Made by a program: the position numbers and the translations under genes | Notes under the pieces: generated by a model | Told to the model about the DNA's origin: nothing | The model's database searches: none | Seen by the model: the letters and a program-made list of their open reading frames with translations, nothing else | Shown here: one piece after another, positions 62,196 to 64,000 of the stretch | Layout of the letters: each line of letters begins with the position of its first letter | How positions within the stretch are numbered: the stretch's first letter is position 1 | From: Xanthobacteraceae bacterium | Lineage (GTDB): Bacteria; Pseudomonadota; Alphaproteobacteria; Rhizobiales; Xanthobacteraceae | Direction: 5' to 3' | Assembly (NCBI GenBank): GCA_004297465.1 | Contig: SCUB01000019.1 | Location: forward strand, 121,001 to 185,000 | Length of the DNA stretch: 64,000 bases

Positions 62196-64000
62196 CTAGC
62201 GCGCGCCGGACTTGCCGTTGTGCTCGCTCTGCGCCACGCGCGGCGTGCCGCCGCGGCTCGATATCATGGCGTCGAGACGGTCGCGCTCCTTCTCGAAGCC
62301 GGCCAGCACCGCGCCCTCCAGTGAACGGCCGCGCGGCAGGCGGATGCGCATCGGATCGACGAGTCGGCCGTTGACCAGAATCTCGTAGTGCACATGCGCG
62401 CCGGTCGACAGACCCGTCGAGCCGACGAAGCCGATCACCTGACCCTGGCGCACGGCCTTGCCCGGCTCCATGCCCTTGGCATAGGCGGTCATGTGGCCAT
62501 AGGCGGTTTCGTAGCCGTTGGGATGCTTGATGCGGATGTACTTGCCATAGCCGCCTTCCCAGCCGGCCTTCTCGATCGTGCCGTTGCCGGACGCGAAGAT
62601 CGGCGTGCCGTAGGGCGCGGCCCAGTCGACGCCGGTATGCATCTTGTAATAGCCGAGAATCGGGTGGCGGCGTCCGCCGAAGCCGGAGCGCATGATGCCG
62701 TTGGTGACCGGCTTGCGCACCAGGAACTTCTTCGCGCTCTTGCCGGTCTCGTCGTAGTAGTCGACGACGCCGTCGTCGGGGCTCTGGAACCGGTAGTATT
62801 TCTTGGTCTCGCCGCCGACGGTGAGCGAGGCGAACAGCACGTCGGCCTTGGCGTCGGGGCTGGCGTTCTCGTCGTCACCGGCGAAGAACACCTCGAACGA
62901 ATCGCCGGCTTCGGCCTTGCGCTGGAAATCGACGTCGTAGGAATAGATGCGGATCATGTCCTCGATGATGGTGGCGGGCACCTTGTTGCGCAGCGCGGTC
63001 TCGTAGATGCTCTGGTAGAGCCGCACGCTGCTGCCGTCATCGTCATCGTCGTCGCTGTTGTCGGCGGTCTCGATCGTGGTGTTGAGGCTTTGGGCGTCAA
63101 CCGCCACGTATTTGCCGAGGTCGGACAGCGCCACCACGGCCTCGGCGATGTTGTCGTTGGCGATGATGACGCGCACCGGTTGCGGTTTCTGCCCGGCGCT
63201 GGTGATCGCCATCAGGATGCGCAGCTTCTGGCCTTCCTTGATGCCGCCGTCGCGGCCGCGGGCGCCGAACGTTGCGGCGATGGCCTTGGCGTCATCCGGG
63301 CTGGCGCCGTGATCGCGCAGCACGCCGACGAGATTGTCGCCCTTCTTGGCGACGTAGGCGCGCTCCGGCGCGCTGTTGCCGCCGGTGATCTGGTCCTTGC
63401 TCTTGGGCAGCAAGGTGACGTTTTCCGGCACGATGCGCGCCTCGAAGCCGGCATAGGGATCGGCATTGCCGTCCGCCGCATAGGCCAGCTTGACGTTCGA
63501 GGGCGTGCTGGCGGCGGCGTAGCGGACGCCCTGGCCGCCGCGCCAGGTCGAGGCGTCGCGCACCCGCATCATGATGTCTTCCGGCGCGATGAGGGTGGCA
63601 ATCCTGGCGCGCGGCAGCACGCTGCCGAGATCGCGGACGACGAAGCTGATCTCGGCATCGGGGTCGCTGGCCGCGTCATGGCTGTCGGCCCCGCTGGGCG
63701 CGGCGGCGTTGTCGACGTCGGTGAGCAGGCGCTGGGCGTTGAAGGGCGGAATCTTGGCCGAGAGTTCGGAGGTGGAGAGCGACAGATTGCCGGCGATGCG
63801 GATAAAGGGCCGCACGCGCATCACCTCGCGGTTGCCGACGCGGGTTGTGGTCGAGACGCGGATGACCTGGCGGGCGGCGGCGGCTTCGCTCGGTTGCGGC
63901 AGCCGGTCGCTCTTGCGCGGCGTGCCGCCGCCGCGCTCGCCGCCGAGCGCGCCGCGCAGCGCGCTTTCGATGCGCTCGGGAGTGGCCGCGAAGGTGGTTT
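62196..64000 (-). CDS. M23 family metallopeptidase (partial at window edge)
   Basis: Exported or membrane-anchored peptidoglycan endopeptidase of which the last ~601 codons are visible; the frame stays open to the right edge, so the true start lies beyond. The C-terminal LytM domain has the zinc ligands HTGVDWAAP (first His) and GAHVHYEI (H-x-H), near bases 62640 and 62395. An OapA/LysM-like segment (YVAKKGDNLVGVLRDHGASP) precedes it. Long periplasmic beta-rich and acidic linker regions (an EDDDD-type run near base 63050) lie between. Envelope hydrolases of this type act with FtsEX in some species; a link here is inference. Confidence 0.9.
   Translation of the reverse strand, partial: TTFAATPERIESALRGALGGERGGGTPRKSDRLPQPSEAAAARQVIRVSTTTRVGNREVMRVRPFIRIAGNLSLSTSELSAKIPPFNAQRLLTDVDNAAAPSGADSHDAASDPDAEISFVVRDLGSVLPRARIATLIAPEDIMMRVRDASTWRGGQGVRYAAASTPSNVKLAYAADGNADPYAGFEARIVPENVTLLPKSKDQITGGNSAPERAYVAKKGDNLVGVLRDHGASPDDAKAIAATFGARGRDGGIKEGQKLRILMAITSAGQKPQPVRVIIANDNIAEAVVALSDLGKYVAVDAQSLNTTIETADNSDDDDDDGSSVRLYQSIYETALRNKVPATIIEDMIRIYSYDVDFQRKAEAGDSFEVFFAGDDENASPDAKADVLFASLTVGGETKKYYRFQSPDDGVVDYYDETGKSAKKFLVRKPVTNGIMRSGFGGRRHPILGYYKMHTGVDWAAPYGTPIFASGNGTIEKAGWEGGYGKYIRIKHPNGYETAYGHMTAYAKGMEPGKAVRQGQVIGFVGSTGLSTGAHVHYEILVNGRLVDPMRIRLPRGRSLEGAVLAGFEKERDRLDAMISSRGGTPRVAQSEHNGKSGAR

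Overview
The window looks like chromosome of a GC-rich alphaproteobacterium of the order Hyphomicrobiales (Rhizobiales), most like the Nitrobacteraceae/Xanthobacteraceae side (Bradyrhizobium, Rhodopseudomonas and relatives). This is an inference from codon bias, from a cyclic-glucan exporter of NdvA/ChvA type, from the tlpA / argH-lptM-lysA block, from the chorismate mutase-hisC-tyrA / metX-metW block, and from short dispersed palindromes of the kind seen in bradyrhizobial intergenic regions. Almost all of it is ordinary core genome. No CRISPR array, prophage, transposase or integrase was seen.

Layout. 1-6.1 kb: sulfur assimilation, with the end of the sulfite reductase gene cysI, DUF934, cysH, then the sulfate ABC importer cysP-T-W-A, all on the plus strand. 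6.1-11.1 kb: a minus-strand tetR-hlyD-RND efflux operon. 11.2-13.9 kb: a CAP-domain lipoprotein, a patatin-like phospholipase and 3-hydroxybutyrate dehydrogenase. 14-22.5 kb (minus): a Wzx-like flippase, DUF924, fadD, a D,D-carboxypeptidase with a long Lys/Ala-rich tail, the glucan exporter and an orphan NMT1-type binding protein. 22.8-28.3 kb (plus): a His/Gly-rich secreted protein, a HisE-type pyrophosphohydrolase, a DedA-family protein, a Pro-rich secreted protein, a flavin oxidoreductase, an AT-rich DUF2971 gene beside a minus-strand tRNA-Leu(CAA), and dsbB. 28.3-32.3 kb: HNH endonuclease, an ECF sigma factor with a DUF4142 protein and a cupredoxin, an AlkA-type glycosylase and gluQ. 32.4-36.2 kb: a soluble hybrid histidine kinase, cytochrome b561, YihY, a HIG1 protein and the cobalamin adenosyltransferase. 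36.4-39.6 kb: etfB-etfA-hbd and an unknown small protein. 39.6-43.5 kb: tlpA facing away from argH-lptM-lysA. 43.6-50.7 kb: a TIGR02302 membrane protein, a single-domain response regulator, a zinc-ribbon membrane protein, ftsE-ftsX, a YdcF-like protein and plsC. 50.8-55.7 kb: ChaC, DUF2125, then tyrA-hisC-chorismate mutase (minus). 55.8-57.7 kb: metX-metW. 57.7-64 kb: MOSC protein, clpB, YitT-family protein and an M23 peptidase cut by the window edge.

How the genes fit together. Sulfate import and reduction sit in one block and methionine synthesis (metX/metW) in another. etfBA-hbd, fadD and 3-hydroxybutyrate dehydrogenase point to fatty-acid and polyhydroxybutyrate metabolism. The 43.6-50.7 kb block and the M23 peptidase, D,D-carboxypeptidase, flippase and glucan exporter concern the envelope and division. 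The less ordinary items are the DUF2971 islet at the tRNA, the ECF-DUF4142-cupredoxin module with two similar GGAAC-type promoter candidates, the kinase with a polybasic N-terminus, overlapping inverted repeats ahead of ftsE, nested palindromic repeats, and several dyads at convergent gene ends. I see no clearly new multi-gene system; these are the best leads.
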